Below are positions 10,721 to 23,574 of a stretch of DNA of 64,000 bases, one piece after another (positions within the stretch are counted from its first letter, which is position 1; the number at the start of each line of letters is the position of its first letter). The stretch spans positions 100,193,905 to 100,257,904 of the forward strand of contig OZ020269.1 of the NCBI GenBank assembly GCA_963971225.1. Reading direction: 5' to 3'. The notes below the pieces were generated by a model. That model did no database searches and had not been told where the DNA came from. It worked only from the letters and a program-made list of their open reading frames with translations. Both the position numbers and the translations under genes were made by a program. Source of the DNA: Melieria omissa (lineage: Eukaryota > Arthropoda > Insecta > Diptera > Ulidiidae).

Positions 10721-12359
10721 CCAAACTTCACCTAAGGCTTTCCATATTCAAAATAAAAATATCAATATTTTCAATACTTTCCATCTGTAATACTTTCTAT
10801 ACTACAGTCTTCAATATTTTATGTCGGAAATTAATCAAAATGCGTGACATTTCAGTGAAGAGGCGTAAAATATAACTTGCACAACGACCGTAAAAAAATG
10901 CAATTTAAAAACACTAAATTGAAATTGATGAGTCCATTGGTTGCTGCTGGTTTTTGTGGCGCCCACTGGTAACACAAATTCAACATTCAATTTACATGGG
11001 AAAAAATCGAACAAAACCAATAACGAAATTTCAATTAGTTGCATTTTAAGCCGGTTTGGCCAATACAACAAAAACAAACACTTTGAATGCATAGCTGGGC
11101 AGTCGATATGAACATTTGGCAGATGATTGAGCGTCAAATAATTGAAGTTATTTAAAATTATTTACATTTTTATATATTTTTATGGAAGTGGTGAATGTCG
11201 AAAATTCAAATATTCAGTTAAAAAAAAAATTAGAAATAAAAAAAATTAATTTAAAAAATGTTAATGTTTAAATAATGCTTCACACTAAATCGTTAAAAAA
11301 GTATTTTCGCAAAATTCGAAAGAAAAATAATTCCGCCACATTCGGGTTAAAGCTGTTGTTGACAAAATCCATGACACCCAAGTAAAGCGAAAAGCATTTT
11401 TTTTTAATTTTAAAAATTTCTCAAGACTCTACATTGGCTTATTCAAAAATACATATATCAAATTTTAAAATTGCCAAAAATTTGTCTTCAATCAGTTGAA
11501 GAAACTCAATGCGTCTCGCATACAGTGGGCGGCCAAGGCGTTGTCAAGTGATAAAACGCTGCACCTTGACGCTGCAACTTGTTGCCAATAAAAAAAAATG
11601 GTTATTTCATGCTTATAAACAACACTCACCCACAACTATCTCACCCGCCATGAGAGACCATAAAAGCGCCAAAGCAATTAACTGGTTAGTGGAGTCTGCG
11701 TTTGCGCTTATTTTTTTTAATATTTTTTTCTCAAATGTCATACGCATAATAAATAAAATCGCACCCACACGCCAAACACATCGATGACTGCAATTTGCGT
11801 GCATTCGCTACAACAACAACAATAACAAAAATCAACAATCATCAACAACACGTTTTGACCACACTTTTGTTTTTTTCAACTGCAGCGTGCAGCTGTTTGA
11901 GGCCGTCTTTAAGGCTGTCACTGTTTGGGTTTGTTGTTGTTGGCCACACAACAACTCAGCTCAACTTGCACAATGTGTGGTAGCTTTACGTTCGAGCCGT
12001 TTTGTATTTTATTGATTTTTTATTTGTATCTTTTTCGAGCGGCTTTCATTCATAAATTAAAACCAACAAAAAAACACCGACTTCATTCATTCAACGCCCG
12101 CTCAAAGCAAATGTCTGTATATAGTTGTTGTTGTTGTTGTTATTGTAAACAATCGTTGTTATGTTACTATGCAACTTGATAGCATGCACGTCTCGTTGGC
12201 CTTGGCTTGTAGTATTTTTTTTATATAAGTTAATTTAATGAGCACATAAGTGGCTTAAATTAATAATAGAAATTAATTTGATAAATAATTTTTACTTAGA
12301 AAAACGTAGAAAATTCATTAAAAATTCAAATGCATTAAAAATTAGTAAATTTAAGACTT
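10721..12359. other. Non-coding DNA
   Basis: No gene supported. 11800-12160 holds CAACAA and GTTGTT runs. Open frames near 10840-11140 and 11500-12180 lack start context, splice flanks and recognisable domains. Confidence 0.5.
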
Positions 12360-13690
12360 TAAGAACCGAGTTTATTTAACAAAATTTTAAACCCTTTTGG
12401 TTGGCAATGTGAGCAAATTGGACCCATAAACTCTCATTTGATTTCTAAATAAATGTTCCACAGTCCATCCACAGTTGTCTGACTTCAAAAGTGAACGTTT
12501 GTTTCAACTTCGGGAAAGATTTTTCTGTTTGTGGTTGTGTGCTGGTTCATCAAATCTATTTATTGCAATAACCGAGTTTATGGAGCAAAGTGTTAAGAAG
12601 CTTCAGTTAGGAAGTTCTCAGTTGATATTTAATTTAACTTTTTGATATTTAACTTTTCAAACAAACTTCTGTTCCATGAACCAACTTCGAAGGAAATTTT
12701 TCCGTCATTTCAATTGGTAATTCATCGGATCTACTTATTGCAATAACCGAGTTTATCGAACAAAGTCTTAAGATGCTTCAATTAAGAAAGTTCTCAGTTG
12801 ATTTCCAATTGTTCTACAACTGATCTACGTTGGTTTAACTTATAAAGCAAACTTTTGTTCCATGAATGAGCTTCTGAGGACATTTTTCTGTCATTTCAAA
12901 ATTTGATTCATCGGATCTACTATTACAACAAACGAGTTTATCAAGCAAAGTTTTTGGATCCTTTACTTACAAAAATTCTCAGTTGATTTATAATTTTGTT
13001 ACATCTGATCTACTGATCGGTTTAAAGCAAACTTTTGGTTCATTGATCAACTTCGAAGAACAATTTTCTGTCCTTTCAATTGCTGAATCACCGAGTCCTC
13101 TTATTGCAACAACTGAGTTTATCGAGCAAAGTTTTAAGATGCTTCAATTAAGAAAGTTCTCAGTTGATTTCCAGTTGTTCTACAACTGATCTACATTGGT
13201 TTAACTTATAAAGCAAACTTTTGTTCCATGAATCAACTTCACAGAGCATTTTACTATCATTTCAAAAGATGATTCATTAGATCTCCTTATTGCAACAAAC
13301 GAGTTTACCAAGCAATGTTTTTAGAACCTAAAGTTACACAAATTTTAAGTTGATGTATAATTTTGTTACATTTGGCCCACTGATGGGTTTAATTTTTAAA
13401 GCAAACCTTTTTTTCATAGATCAACTTCCAAGAACATTTTTCTGTCATTTCCAATGCTGATTCATCGGATCTACTTATTAAATACAACAACAAAGTTTAT
13501 GAAGCAAAGTTTAAAGATTCTTCAATTAAGAAAGTTCTCAGTGGATTGGATTGGAGTACATTGGATCAACTTTTCAAGTAAACTTTTATTCCATGAATCC
13601 ATTTTTCAAAAAAACATTTTTCTCTAATTTTCATTGTTGATTCATTGAGTCAACTTATTGTAAATCAATTAGCTTTATGTCGCATTTTAA
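12360..13690. repeat. Tandem array, about 182-bp unit, 7-8 copies
   Basis: The phrase AACCGAGTTTATCGAGCAAAG recurs near 12368, 12574, 12749, 12934, 13114, 13301 and 13493, followed each time by TTCAATTAAGAAAGTTCTCAGTTGA and TTAAAGCAAACTTTTGTTCCATGAATC. Spacings are 206, 175, 185, 180, 187 and 192 bp. The copies are clearly diverged. No coding. Confidence 0.85.
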
Positions 13691-14423
13691 AGACCTCACT
13701 GCATTCACCTCTGAAACTAATAACAAACTATCACATTTACTTTTGAGTTATGATGACTGCCAGCAGCTCATGAACACTATTGCAGTCATTATTAAAGAAT
13801 TTCACATTAAATTTTCATATAATAGACATTACATACTACATGAAAATAAATTTCAAAAAAAACAACAAGTTTTGCGCATTAACATTTGATGAGATCAGCA
13901 ACGAGAGATCAATGAAAATATGATACCTTGAACCATTACGCTGATGCGATCGGTTAAATTGTATTAAAATGAATGTATAGAAATATTTTGAATGATTGTT
14001 GTTCTAGAAGCTTAATCAGAATGATTGGAAAGATATGTAAGTAACAATAGAAACAAGTTAAATGTGTTAAAAAATCTAAAGACGAAGGTTTTTTAGTCAT
14101 CAATATTTTTTAAGATTTTGAAGCTCCTACGAGTATGTCAACAAGATATAACAACGAGGTGTCATTAATTAAGGCCACCAGAAATCAAATATTAAAAAAA
14201 ACAACAAATTCAATAGCAAAAGATAAACCGTCATATTTGAGAGATCAATAAATTTTTATGCCAAACCAAGTCTGGGGTACCAGACGAAGGGTAAACACGA
14301 GTACATCGTGTTTCAAACTTGTAGTAAAATGCGCACTGGAGCCTCTGGAACTGGATGTAGTGGCCATAACCGGCTTCAATGTGTCTAATACAGAGGCAAC
14401 TGGTTAGCCAATTCAATGTCTCC
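13691..14423. other. Non-coding DNA
   Basis: AT-rich and without a supported gene. An open frame at 13677-13889 continues out of the tandem array and shows no domain. Confidence 0.4.
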
Positions 14424-14672
14424 TCTTGGCCGAACCTCGGTTTCCTGTTGGAACGAAGAACTTCAGACGCTGAGGCGTGAGTCTAGAAAACTTCTCAACG
14501 GGGCTGTCAAAACAAATATTGGCGATGACTGGGAACAATACTGAAGTGTTCAGAAGAAGTATAAGAAAAAGAGTCGGTACTCAAAAAAGTCTTCTTTTTA
14601 GAAATTCTGCAGTAGCACCGAATCCTTGAGTGGCACGTCAAAGGTGGTCAAAGTTCTGAGACAGGATCAAAC
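14424..14672 (+). pseudogene. LINE endonuclease-RT linker relic
   Basis: One frame reads CWNEELQTLRRESRKLLNGA, then IGDDWEQY, a stop, SVQKKYKKKSRYSKKSSF, a stop, KFCSSTESLSGTSKVVKVLRQD. This matches the stretch between endonuclease and reverse transcriptase in jockey/R1-type elements (P-WN-EL--LR---R---, Y---LR-AK--S---FC--IES). Two stops and lost flanks mark it as dead. Confidence 0.65.
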
Positions 14673-15439
14673 TATTTAGCTGGGCTTACTTACGATTTCA
14701 TTGGAAAGGTTGGTATACAACTTTTGAGCCGAATACCTCTTCAAAATCATATTTTCAACCTAGAATTTTTTAGGGAAAGGGATCTGAACTTCCGAAACCC
14801 GCTTTAGAAACCTGATGTATTTCCTACACTCTGAAACAAAGTAAGTGTAAAAAGGTATTATCTGATCTGATCTATCGAGAGAAATAACTAATTGATCGCT
14901 TCATCAGATAATCCTCCAAAAACACGAAAAGTATGTTCAAAGCACAATTCTGTCTCATGAGGTCAACTCTGACTTTAGTGGGCAGTCTAGAGTTGCCAGT
15001 CTACGCTCATAACAAACAAAATGTGAGCCAAAAAGATTGTCAGCCTCTGATCTCATCGCTTTAGCTGTGAGTGAGTTATAAGTTTTTCATAATTATGCAA
15101 ATCTTTGTTCGAAAATCTTTAAGCTTAAGCTTGAAGTCTACTTTGACTACTTCAAATTAACTGACTTGCTTGAAATATTCAAAGTATTAAATAACAATTT
15201 GTTGGCTATTAATTTGATTGGCTTAAACGGGAAATTAACTAAATTCATTTTTATTTTAACAGAAATTCTTTTATCTGCCATAATTTTCAAACAGTTTCGG
15301 TATTTTTGTATTTTAATATAATATTTTATATATTTTTTTATATTACAGTATTCTTAGTATTAGAATAATTTTTTTTATAAAAAAAAAACAATTAGTATTT
15401 AAGTTAAACTTCCAGTTTCAATTCTTCTAAATTTTGATA
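14673..15439. other. Non-coding DNA
   Basis: No gene, element end or array recognised. It becomes strongly AT-rich toward the minisatellite. Confidence 0.4.
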
Positions 15440-17215
15440 TTATGAAATTTTGTTAAATCTCAGTATTTCAGTTCAACTTCCGACCAGTTTCAGTATTTTT
15501 ATATTTTTGTGTTATAGAATTTTTTTTTTAATTTCAGTATTTCAGTTCTTCCGATCTTTCGAACAATTTCAGTATTTTTATATTTTAGTATGATAGAATT
15601 TTTCTCAATTTCAGTATTTCAGTTGAACTTCCGAACAGTTTCAGTATTTTTATATTTTAGTATGATAGAATTTTTCTCAATTTCAGTATTTGAGTTCAAC
15701 TTCCGAACAGTTTCAGTATTTTTCAGTATTATTATATTTTCGTATTACAGAATTTTTCTCAATTTCAGTATTTCAGTTCAACTTCCAAACAGTTTCAGTA
15801 TTTTTATATTTTTGCATTATAGCATTTTTTTCAATTTCAGTATTTCAGTTCAACTTCCGAACAGTTTCAGTATTTTTACATTTTAGTATTATAGAATTTT
15901 TTTCACTTTCAGTATTTCAGTTCAACTTCCGAACAGTTTCAGTATTTTTATATTTTTGTATTATAGAATTTTTCTCAATTTCAGTATTTCAGTTTAATTT
16001 CCAAACGGTTTGAGTATTTTTATATTTTAGTATTATAGAATTTTTCTCAATTTCAGTATTTCAGTTCAACCTCCGAACAGTTTCAGTGTTTTTATATTTT
16101 TGTATTATAGAATTTTTTTCTATTTCAGTATTTCAGTTCAACTTTCAGTATTTTTATATTTTCAGTATTTTTATATTTTAGTATTATAGAATTTTTTCAA
16201 TTTCAGTATTTCAGTTCAACTTCCGAACAGTTTCAGTATTTTTATATTTTAGTATTTTAGAATGTTTCTCAATTTCAGTATTTCAGTTTAATTTCCGAAC
16301 AGTTTCAGTATTTTTATATTTTAGTATTATAGAATTTTTTTCTATTTCAGTATTTCAGTTCAACTTCCGAACAGTTTCAGTATTTTTTTATTTTTGTATT
16401 ATAGAATTTTTCTCAATTTCAGTATTTCAGTTCAACTTCCGAACAGTTTCAGTATTTTTATATTTTAGCATTATAGAATTTTTCTCAATTTCAGTTTTTC
16501 AGTCAGAACAGTCTCAGTATTTTTATATTTTAGTATTTTAGCATTTTTCTCAATTTCAGTATTTCAGTTCAACTTCCGAGCAGTTTCAGTATTTTTATTT
16601 TTTAGTATTATAGTATTTTTCTTAATTTCAGTATTTCAGGTTAATTTCCAAACGGTTTCAGTATTTTTATATTTCAATATTATAGAATTGTTCTCAACTT
16701 TAGTATTTCAGTTCAACTTCCGAACAGTTTCAGTATTTTTATATTTTAGTATTATAGAATTTTTTTTTATTTCAGTATTTCAGTTCAACTTCCGAACAGT
16801 TTCAGTATTTTTATATTTTTGTATTATAGAATTTTTCACAATTACAGTATTTCAGTTCAACTTCCGAACAGTTTCAGTATATTTATATTTTAGTATTATA
16901 GAATTTTTTTAATTTAAGTATTTCAGTTCAACTTCCGAACAGTTTCAGTATTTTTATATTTTAGTATTATAGAATTTTTCTCAATTTCAGTATTTCAGTT
17001 TAACTTCAAAACATTTGCAGTATTTCTATATTTAAGTACTTTATGCTAGAAGTTTTTTAATTTCAGTATTTTAGTTCAACTTTCAAGGAATTTCAATAGT
17101 TTTAAATTTTGGTATTTCAGTATTTTATTTATTATTATTTATTTCAATATTATAATTTCAGTATTTCAGCTCATCTTCCAAACAATTTTAGTATCTCTAA
17201 ATTTCGGTACTAGTA
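15440..17215. repeat. 72-bp minisatellite array, about 22 copies
   Basis: The unit contains AGTTCAACTTCCGAACAG, TTTCAGTATTTTTATATTT, TAGTATTATAGAATTTTTC and TCAATTTCAGTATTTC. Anchors at 15777, 15849, 15921, 15993 and 16065 are exactly 72 bp apart; outer copies drift to 75-82 bp. TTTCAG is itself repeated within the unit. Because 72 is divisible by 3, frames stay open through the array, giving spurious ORFs of a 24-residue repeat. It lies in the second intron of the minus-strand gene if that gene continues leftward. Confidence 0.92.
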
Positions 17216-17299
17216 TTATAGATTTTCTTAAACTTAAGTGTTAGTAAAAAAGTGGCGTACTGGGTATGTTTACTAATTTAATGTTAAAACACTGCTTAC

Positions 17300-17346
17300 C
17301 ATTTTCCTCGCCAAAGACACGCGGTGCATTGCGCATTACAATAGAC
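17300..17346 (-). CDS. Internal coding exon of unrecognised minus-strand gene
   Basis: A 47-nt exon framed by a near-ideal acceptor (TTTTTTTGTTTTTTCAG, reading into 17346) and a GTAAGC donor just below 17300. The start exon at 23132-23265 ends with two bases of a codon (CG). Adding the first G of this exon makes CGG (Arg), and the frame continues SIVMRNAPRVFGEEN, ending with one base (G) of the next codon. Phase agreement across a 5.8-kb intron plus two good splice sites make it convincing despite its length. I do not recognise the protein. The next exon should lie below 17294 on this strand; I did not find it, so it may be off the left edge. Confidence 0.75.
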
Positions 17347-19734
17347 CTGAAAAAACAAAAAAAAATTATTAAATGAAAAAATATTTTACATATTTCAAAA
17401 AATATTAAAAAAAAAACAAAATCTTCAAAACTAAGCCAATTAACTTGGCGAAAATCTACTTCAATTGGACAAATTTACAGCGCAGCATGTTGCATGCAAC
17501 ACAACGATGCACAACATGCATCACTCAACGCCGAAAACATGCCTCATCGACGCAGCAAAGAATTTCATAATTAATTGCACACTGTGGCAACGAAGACGGT
17601 CGCAATGCACAAACGCACACCGGGAGCTGAGCATAAATGCAGCGTCACATGTTGAATGATGCCATTAAATTTAGCATAGAATGTGTTCGTGTGCTGCAGT
17701 GGAACACACGAGCCGATGCAGAGGCAGTGCGACGCTTCGGTTGTTTTTTGTGGGAATTATGAAAATAATTCTGAATTTATGTTGGCGCTGATTTATGTTC
17801 AAGTTGAAGAAAAAACAACACAATTTATTTTTTTATAAAACTCAATTGCAACTAGAACTGGATTGGGGAACTAGACTGGATTTAGTTGGGCAATAGCGGC
17901 TGAACTGATGTGAGTTTACTTAAGGATTTTCAAAAGTTATCACTGATTTGAGTTTAATTTAATTTTTTTCAAATATAATTAGATGTTTTTGTGTATAAAA
18001 ACAGAGAAATACTGAAGAAATTAGACCAAAGACATTTCACTTAGTCATCCATCGACCATTTGTGGCATCACTTCGAAACCTGCTTTCGTTTTCACTTAAC
18101 CCCTGCACGCTCCCTTGTGGTTTAGCCACAGTGATGACAGTTTACTATTAGACAATCCTGTCAATTTAATTGGAAAATACGATTATTGAGAAAAGCATAA
18201 ATTGCAAAGCGTAGAGAGCAGAGCACAGCACAAACACTGCTACCGCTGACTCGCTTTCATATTTTCGTGCATCAATCTTCATTTCGAAATGAAAATAACA
18301 TAAATCAGACGCCCACAATCACACACACACAATACGCTTTTCCCCATTTTCCCGATGCAGTTGCTGCAGGGAAAAGCAAATCATTGGAGACACGCGGCGC
18401 TCCACGCCGTCAGCTACGAAGCGAGCGGTGCGTGTTCGGCACTTTGAATAAACTGGAAAAAGGGGAACCCAGTACACTTGTTCTCCAAAATTATTTAATC
18501 ATTTTCTAAAGAAAAACTAAAATCGGAAAATCCAGCAATCAGAATATTTCAAAGTGTCAACGATTTAAGCTCAAACGATGCGCCAGACAGCAACAGCTTT
18601 TTCCACTCAAAAATATTTTCTTTTTTATTGCTGTTGCATGCCGCGACAAAGGGCCATTGTGGTTGCAACATTTCTGGGGGAGAAATAAATTCAAAAAAAA
18701 ATTGAAAAAAAAAATTTAGAAAAACAGCGCAACAAAGACATGCGGGAAAATTTAAAAAATTAATGTAGATGTATACATTTTTTGATGAGTAGAAAGTTTG
18801 GATGAAGTCAAGCAAGCAAATTTGGTTGGGAAATTCTATGATCTGAGAGAAATTCTATAACTTGAAGGAAAGTGAAGAAATCAACGCTGACTTGGTGCCT
18901 GGAACCATCAAACTGAGTGGTTTGTGTTGTGCGCGAGTGAAAAGCAAATGAAGAGCATTTTTAATAGTTCAACTCATTTGTTGAACTTTATTGAATGCTT
19001 GAAAGTGGAAAGAAGAAGATTGTGCAGCGTGGGAGAAATGTTGCTTTGACCCATATCGACTATATGGTCTTTTATAATAAGCGATAAAAGTGTAGCCAAT
19101 ACTAGGAGGCTGATGCAATGTGAGGTATATTGTGTTTCAGATTTGGCTAAGTGATTTCTATAAAAAAATAGATTTGAACCAATAACGATTATTTCTTATT
19201 ATTAGTTTATCAATTCATAATGTTATGCAACTCCATCTGGTACCGCTTGGGACCCATTAAGGTGTGTTTGGGCTCTATTTGGTCAAATAGCCTCAACAAA
19301 CCTAATCTAAGCCAAAATACAACAATGTAACAACAATGCAATGATCTATAAAAAATCTGGAAGTGAATGAATTTTTTACATAACTACTCATTTAAGCAAA
19401 GAAAAACCTTTCATTCTTTAGATACTTATTACACTGTGCAACAAAACGCACTTTTGTCGAGACCAATGCAAAAGATAATATAGACGTAAAACCAGAGGTC
19501 ATTCATAGTAACATAGCATACTCAGGTTTTCAAATTCAAATCCAATGTTCTTTTAAAATAACTTTAAAAAGGACATACACATTTCACAGATTTTTTAAAA
19601 ATATTTTTGTTCATGCAATAATGAAGGTGTGGGTATCAAATGAAAGAGAAAACTTGTCGCCTTTTAATTAAATTTTCTATTTTAAACTTACAGGACCAAA
19701 ATATGTTAGTAAGGTACTTTCAAATATCTAACCT
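17347..19734. other. Intron of the minus-strand gene, left part
   Basis: Contains moderately GC-rich islands at 17460-17740 and 18190-18480 with no splice-flanked coding segment. They may be conserved regulatory DNA; conservation cannot be tested here. Confidence 0.45.
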
Positions 19735-20570
19735 TCAATATCCTTGAAATTTTTCTACGAATCCCTTTTCAAAAAATATATGTTTTAGACCTCGATCTGT
19801 GGTGTAAAACCGTAAAATGTTATTCTTCCATCTTTAATGGTTTAGAGTAAAAAAATACGTTTTCATCCATTCATTAGAATCAAAAATTTAATATGGAATA
19901 TGCATTCGTTCAATATCCTTGAAGTTTTTTTACGAAATCTTTTGAAAAAAATATATTTTTTGGAACTCGATTCGTAGCATAATATCTCAAGTATTATTCT
20001 TCTATAATCATTGGTCAAGAGTTAAAAAAAATACATTTCCAACCATAAGAATAAAGAAAAACACATGAAATATCTATACATTTATTCAATATCTTTGAAT
20101 TTTTTTTTCGAACCCTTTCGAAAAAATATATTTTTGGATCTCGATCTCGTAGTATAACATCTCAAAATATTATTCTTCTATCTTGAATGGTTTAAAGTGT
20201 AAACAATAATACATTACATCCATAAGAATTAAAAAACTAAATATGGAATATGCATTCGTTCAATATCCTTGAAGTTTTCTAACAAATTCTTCTGCCAGAA
20301 ATATATTTTTTGGATTTCGATCTCTAGTAAGTGTAAGTGTACACAATAATACATTTACATCCATAAGAATTAAAAAACTAAATATGGAATATGCATTCGT
20401 TCAATATTCTTAAAGTTTTTTTACAAAATCTTTTGAAAAAAAAATATTTTTTAGAACTCTATTCGTAGCATAGTATCTCAAAGTATTATTCTTCTATATT
20501 CATTGATATAGAGTTAAAAAAAATACATTTCCATCTATAAGAATCAAGAATTAAGAATGGAATATTGATT
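19735..20570. repeat. Tandem array, about 175-bp unit, 5 copies
   Basis: The phrase TTCAATATCCTTGAAGTTTTT recurs near 19736, 19911, 20086, 20260 and 20400. It is followed by TACGAAATCTTTTGAAAAAA, TATTATTCTTCTATCTT and a CATCCATAAGAATTAA phrase. Copies are diverged and some are shortened. Intronic. Confidence 0.8.
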
Positions 20571-21339
20571 TTTTGTCTATAAAATTCGCTTTTCTGAGTT
20601 AAAGTTCCCTAACTTATGACAGTGTATACATAGTTGGTCTAGTTAGTAGATCGAAGTAATTTTTAGTAAATCAGATGCTTCAAAAACTAATACCAAGCGA
20701 TTGGTATCTCTTTGCAACGACACCCATGTTAAAGATTCTGAATTTCAATCAACTGAAAGCGAACTGAGTTGTACCACAGATAACTCATCAAGTTCAGATT
20801 TCAGAGTTCAGAGTTGCCTGTGGTTGTACCTTACCACATTTCATAGACCATACAGTTGTCAATATTGTTGTTGGTGAAATGAAACGCAATCTTATCCGAA
20901 CAATAATATATGAGGTTCAAGTTTTAAACTAACGCTTCGTAATCAACGAAGCTTAGAGCCTAAGATTTAACTCCTAAATTGTAACTCTTGAACTATCGTG
21001 CTTATAAGTTTTTAAGATACCATGGTATGATACTACCATACTATGGTATGGTATCCAAGTAGTAGTATTGTATCCAAATTATTAAAAGTGGACATCGAGC
21101 ACATTCACAGCTCGAATCTCTTAATTTTAGTTTTTAAGAACTGATAAGAAAAAGCTTGTTGAAAAGGTGAGCAAATGGTACAAGTGTAAATAGCGATTTT
21201 TTGTTCTCCTAAATTGGAAACTTTGAAAAGGTGCTTAGAGAAATCAAGTCCAATATTGATCTGCACTTATTGTTCCTTTTTTAACAATAATTCCTAGTAA
21301 ACTCGTACAAGAAAGGAACTGTGTTTACTCTCTTGAAAG

Positions 21340-22510
21340 AGGGGAGCAACTAAGTAGTTGTGAGGGTAAGGAGGGTAAGAAGTTAATAGATTTCTTATCT
21401 ATCAAATGAAAGCCTGGGAAAGTCTTTACGCAATTGTTATCTAAAACATTTATTATTATCTTAAAACTAAGATTTTTCAAACAATTGCCCTCAGATAATC
21501 CAATGTCGATCGATTCGAATATCAAATATAAATCATCCAAAGCCTGGTAAAGAATTCACCTCATTGGTATCCTAAGACTAAGATTTTGTAAGACAATTCT
21601 CAGACACTCAGATCACTCAACATCGGTAGATACGAATATCAAATAAAATAACCCAGTGGCAAGGAATGAAGTCTGGTAAAAACTTTATCCCATTAGTATC
21701 TTAAAACTCGGATTATTTTAAGACAATTGCTCTCAGATCACCCAAACTTGAATACCAAATAGAAATCACCGAGTGCCAAGTACTGAAGTCTGTAAGAACT
21801 TTACCTCATTAGTATCATAAGACTAAGATTTTGTAAGTCAATTGCTCTCAGATAACTTAACGTCGATAGATCCGAACATCAAATAGTAATCACCATTGCC
21901 GAGAATTGAAGTCTGGTAAAGAATTTACCTCATTAGTATCTTAAACCTGAGATTTTGTAGGACAATTGCACTCAGATCACCTAGATTCGAATACCAAAGA
22001 GAAATCACCGAGTGCCAAGAACTGAAGTCTGAAGCCAAGAACTGAACTCATTAGTATCTTAAGACAACGAACAAACAATTTCAAACAATTGCACTCAGTG
22101 CATTCAACATCGATGGATCCGAATATCAAATAGAAATCTCCCAATGCCTGGTAAAGAATTTATCTCAATAGTATCTTAGGCTTAAAAAGTTTAAAGACAA
22201 TTGCATTCAGATCACCCAACCTCGAATACCAAATTGAAATCACCGAGTGCTCAGTACTGAAGTCTGAAAAGACTTTGCCTCATTAGTATCCAAAGACTAC
22301 GATTTTTTAAGACAATTGCACTCAGATCACTCAATGTCAATGAATACGAATACATCAAATAGAATCAAATAGTATCACATAGAAATCACCCAATGCCGAG
22401 AATTGAAGTCTGGCAAAAAATTTACCTCATTAGTATCTTAGAACTGAGATTTTTAAGACAATTGCAATCAGATTTTCTAACTTTGATACTGAATACCAAA
22501 TCGCATTTGC
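21340..22510. repeat. Tandem array, about 122-bp unit, 9 copies
   Basis: The phrase AAGACAATTGCTCTCAGATCACCC recurs with the TCAGAT core near 21491, 21608, 21733, 21848, 21972, 22095, 22207, 22322 and 22468. Each copy also has ACCTCATTAGTATCTTAAGACT and ACCGAGTGCCAAGTACTGAA-like segments. Spacing is 112-146 bp. Intronic, no coding. Confidence 0.85.
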
Positions 22511-23131
22511 CGAGTACTAAACATTACAATCATTAAATCGAAATGATTTTATACCAAAGTTCTCCTCTGTTCTAAAGACTGAACTTGAAGCACTTTTGTA
22601 CTAAAATCTTTGTTGTTATTTTTAATGCAACTTTAAATTTATTTTTAACACCCCAAGTGATATTTTACAGGCGTTTGTCATTTTTCATTTCATTTAATAA
22701 TCTTAAAAACTACAAGTAAAAATAAACTTGCCGTTTATTGTTGTTGTACAGAAGTGTGCCATAATTAATTTTTATTGCCCTAAATTCCTATCGGTTCTCT
22801 ATTTCTGTCATTCGAATGCACACAGATATTTTTGGTTTGAAAAAAATCAATAATTTTGTTTCCCTACTTTTGTTAATCTCCAAACATAATTTCCATAATT
22901 CATAACAACAACAACACAAACGGTATTAAATAACAAATAAAACAAAAATTAAGAATGTTTCATTTTTAGAAAAGAAATTTAATATACAAGTATTTTGTGT
23001 GCTTAGAGTTGCCCACTTGGGCCGTATTGAAAATGTTGCACAACAAATCAAACATTAACATACAAATTGTCAAGTAGTTCAACTCAAATGAAACCAGTCA
23101 AGTGAGTGCAACCACACGTTGTTCTACCTAC

Positions 23132-23265
23132 CGCCAGAATTTCCGCACCGCTTCCTGTTCCGTGGGCGATAAATCTTTGATTTTCGCTTCAAAGTTTTGC
23201 GCCCACTGTGCTGACGCAGCGCCTTCGGACGACGACGACGCTTGACAGTCGCTGGCAACACTCAT
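23132..23265 (-). CDS. First coding exon of unrecognised minus-strand gene
   Basis: The start codon is at 23265 (GCAATATGAGT), with an in-frame stop upstream in the leader. The exon encodes 44 residues plus two bases: MSVASDCQASSSSEG, a low-complexity N-terminus, then QWAQNFEAKIKDLSPTEQEA and VRKFW, an acidic/basic segment likely to be helical. The donor is GCG|GTAGGT at 23131. The alternative GT four bases on would include an in-frame TAG, so the first is the real one. The exon joins in phase to 17300-17346. An acceptor-like TTTCTTACAATCAG lies 6 bp before the ATG, so an upstream leader exon is possible. No signal peptide is visible. Function unknown. Confidence 0.78.
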
Positions 23266-23574
23266 ATTGCACTGATTGTAAGAAATCACAGATATTTCAC
23301 TTGACAAGCGTTCGAAATTAATTTATAACCAATGGCGTCAATGAACGGCGCATTGTTTGTTTGCGTCTGCACTTCACTTATAAATCTAATTAAACGGCGA
23401 GCCCGAAAATCCCCAAAAAGGAACTAAATGAACACATAGAGACAAACATGCCATAAGATAGGAAAACGATAAGAAAATTTGCAATTAGTCAGCGCTGAGA
23501 TCGAAAATTGGCGCCGTTTGTTTAGATTCGCTTCATGTATCTGTGGGATTTTCTGAGAAAAATTTTAAGTATTT
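23266..23574. other. Leader or promoter-proximal DNA of the minus-strand gene
   Basis: Mixed-composition sequence directly upstream of the start exon. If the AG at -6 is used as an acceptor, this is intron; otherwise it holds the 5' leader. A TATAAGTG lies near 23385 on the minus strand, but no clear initiator follows it. Confidence 0.3.

Noticed and set aside
15690..16013. Long ORFs of a 24-residue Phe-rich repeat
   Set aside because: They follow from a 72-bp tandem unit being divisible by 3; no start context, splice sites or family.
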